Assembly (NCBI GenBank): GCA_002729415.1
Contig: PBXZ01000005.1
Location: 62,001-126,000 of the forward strand
Length of the DNA stretch: 64,000 bases
From: UBA9662 sp002729415
Lineage (GTDB): Bacteria; Poribacteria; WGA-4E; UBA9662
Direction: 5' to 3'
Shown here: one piece after another, positions 62,792 through 64,000 of the stretch
Numbering within the stretch: position 1 is the stretch's first letter
Layout: each line of letters starts with the position of its first letter
Position numbers and translations under genes: made by a program
The notes under the pieces: model-generated
Database searches by the model: none
The model's input: the letters and a program-made list of their open reading frames with translations, nothing else
What the model was told of the DNA's origin: nothing

Positions 62792-64000
62792 CTAATTGCT
62801 GACCTTATCAAAAAAAATTGTCACCCAGTTGACACCAATGAGTTCAAGGATAATGCCGACCACGATAGCAGCAAAGATCATTAGTTTTCCGTAATCTTGT
62901 CCTTTTAAGCTGCCNAGTAACATTGGTTCGCGAGATAGATATGCACTGGCTGCATACAGTTCTTCTCCGATNAGTGTATAGTCGCAAGCGGCGATAAAAA
63001 AGGGCAACTGATGTTCTTTGTCAGTGCCCGCAATCTGAATGGCACCGACAGAGTTTCCAGTTTCAGCCAGAATCAGTGACTCGGCAAAGAAAGTTCCTTG
63101 CAGGAAGACTGCTGCTGGTTTTTCACGAATCATTATTCCATCAACGCCTGCNGCATAAGCGAACTGGCTTTCAGTTAAAAAGAAGATGTCCTGTTCGTTG
63201 TAGGCATCGGGATGACCTTCCTCCAGATATGCTGTTTTCACCATTTCACGAACNACGTTCATTACAATAGGATCNTTGCATGGGACACGAAGTGCAGTTT
63301 CGTAATCAGCAGTNCTGCGGGCGACCTGACTGAGGATATTCATACTGGCAATTGTAGCCACGTTGCTAACNCTTCCCAGTCCTAGGATGTACAAGATTGA
63401 CCGGCCCATTTCGGTTGCTCTGCCGATTGCCTCGTCTACTGCTTCTAATCCCGGAATACGCCTGATAAAAATGTCCTTGCCGCTTCTCGCATGATAGATA
63501 GAGNAAATGACAACAACAGAAAAGAGGNCGACGGAAAGAAAGAGCCACTTTTTACCTGTGTGGAACCAACTAGCTGTAGCTTNCACACTCCTTATTTCTG
63601 AATTTGATGTGGCTCCGGATGATGTGACGGCTTGCACTGAGTATNANTAGGTTTTGCCTCTCTCAACCGTATCGTCGGTATAATCTGTTTTATCTGTCTT
63701 GATGAGGGTTTTGGTAATTGTCTCAAAATCACCTTCTGGGGACTTGCGCAGTATGTTGTAGCCAACGTTTTTTGCTCCATTACCGTCATCGGCTGATTTG
63801 GTCCAGCTAATAGTTATACTGGTACCATCATCGTTTTTTTTTATCTGTGGTTTTGATATTTGTTGGNGGTGCAGGTGNTTTTTCAGTGGTAATTTCGTCA
63901 ATAGCACGAAATTCTTCGGAAGAGAANTCGGATAGCTGAGCTAAAGNTATTATTTTGCAAGTGAAAAATAATATCAGGCCCAAGAGACAGGCACTTTTAA
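62792..64000 (-). pseudogene. FN3-domain membrane protein (cluster gene A), 5' partial and frame-broken in a T9 run
   Basis: Read from the right edge, the coding strand gives a signal peptide-like segment (KSACLLGLILFFTCKII), a linker (FSSEEFRAIDEITTEK), and the start of a fibronectin type III domain (PTNIKTTDKK). The frame then breaks in a run of nine T (63834-63842 on the plus strand). In the next frame it continues NDDGTSITISWTKSADDGNGAKNVGYNILRKSPEG to complete the FN3 domain, then one transmembrane helix (WLFLSVxLFSVVVI), an extracytoplasmic domain of about 200 residues (GRSILYILGLG, TALRVPC, DAYNEQDIFFLTESQFAY) and a final helix. One base fewer in the T run restores the frame. It may match the family annotated DUF6754, which I could not check. 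Confidence 0.7.

Noticed and set aside
1..64000. CRISPR array, insertion sequence, prophage or genomic island borders
   Set aside because: I saw no regular direct repeats with spacers, no transposase or integrase, and no tRNA-flanked direct repeats. The HNH gene at 45 kb is of a chromosomal kind.

Overview
The window looks like a chromosomal segment of an uncultured Gram-negative bacterium, most likely Candidatus Poribacteria or a close relative. The best single clue is the C-terminus of the large WD40 protein near 11.25 kb, which carries a YPNPFNPETWIPFELA-type segment followed by a FlgD-like sorting domain. The gene mix fits as well: WD40/cohesin/dockerin proteins, a PhyH dioxygenase, a sulfatase, a large polytopic protein of an uncharacterised family, CBM9-like and Gfo/Idh/MocA proteins, and many TPR lipoproteins. 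The DNA is moderately AT-rich. I see no insertion sequence, prophage, CRISPR array, rRNA or tRNA. Hundreds of single N bases fall in blocks and mostly at synonymous codon positions, so they look like collapsed strain variation and not random error. Three genes carry single-base frame breaks that are probably assembly or homopolymer errors.

Layout. 1-2.1 kb: end of a propeller glycosidase-like gene, a malate/L-lactate-type dehydrogenase and a prepilin peptidase. 2.2-5.9 kb (minus): NhaD/ArsB-type transporter, two universal stress proteins and a GspG-like pseudopilin. 6-8.3 kb (minus): membrane-anchored gluzincin with TPRs. 8.3-14.8 kb (plus): WD40-cohesin-dockerin protein, two tandem membrane-anchored helical-toroid paralogues (the second frame-broken) and a small membrane protein. 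14.9-18.1 kb: dprA, an Ig-like lipoprotein and a TPR lipoprotein. 18.2-24.4 kb: ECF sigma factor, zinc-finger anti-sigma factor and a 1540-residue TPR protein, closed by a strong terminator. 24.5-28.2 kb: a PEP-dependent phosphotransferase of the PPDK/RPH type, a small membrane protein and a methyltransferase.

28.2-39.5 kb: serine beta-lactamase-like hydrolase, bifunctional Nnr repair enzyme with a CRP-like regulator, a Cys/Met PLP enzyme, crcB, a secreted repeat protein overlapping a YjhG-type xylonate dehydratase, a TPR protein and an M23 peptidase. 40.1-44.8 kb: Gfo/Idh/MocA oxidoreductase, a metallo-beta-lactamase/cNMP-binding hybrid, and convergent argG. 45-50 kb: HNH endonuclease, a putative lipoprotein, then the housekeeping run rnpA-yidD-yidC-mnmE. 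50.1-53.9 kb: phosphonoacetaldehyde hydrolase, an MFS-like transporter and a sulfatase-superfamily hydrolase, possibly one organophosphonate module. 54-57.9 kb (minus): PhyH dioxygenase, polytopic membrane protein and glycine oxidase ThiO. 58-60.5 kb: CBM9-like protein, VOC protein and a small lipoprotein. 60.6-64 kb (minus): a tight four-gene membrane/periplasmic cluster of unknown function that runs off the window edge. That cluster is the best candidate here for an undescribed system.

All identifications come from reading motifs and overall sequence by eye; no database search was run.
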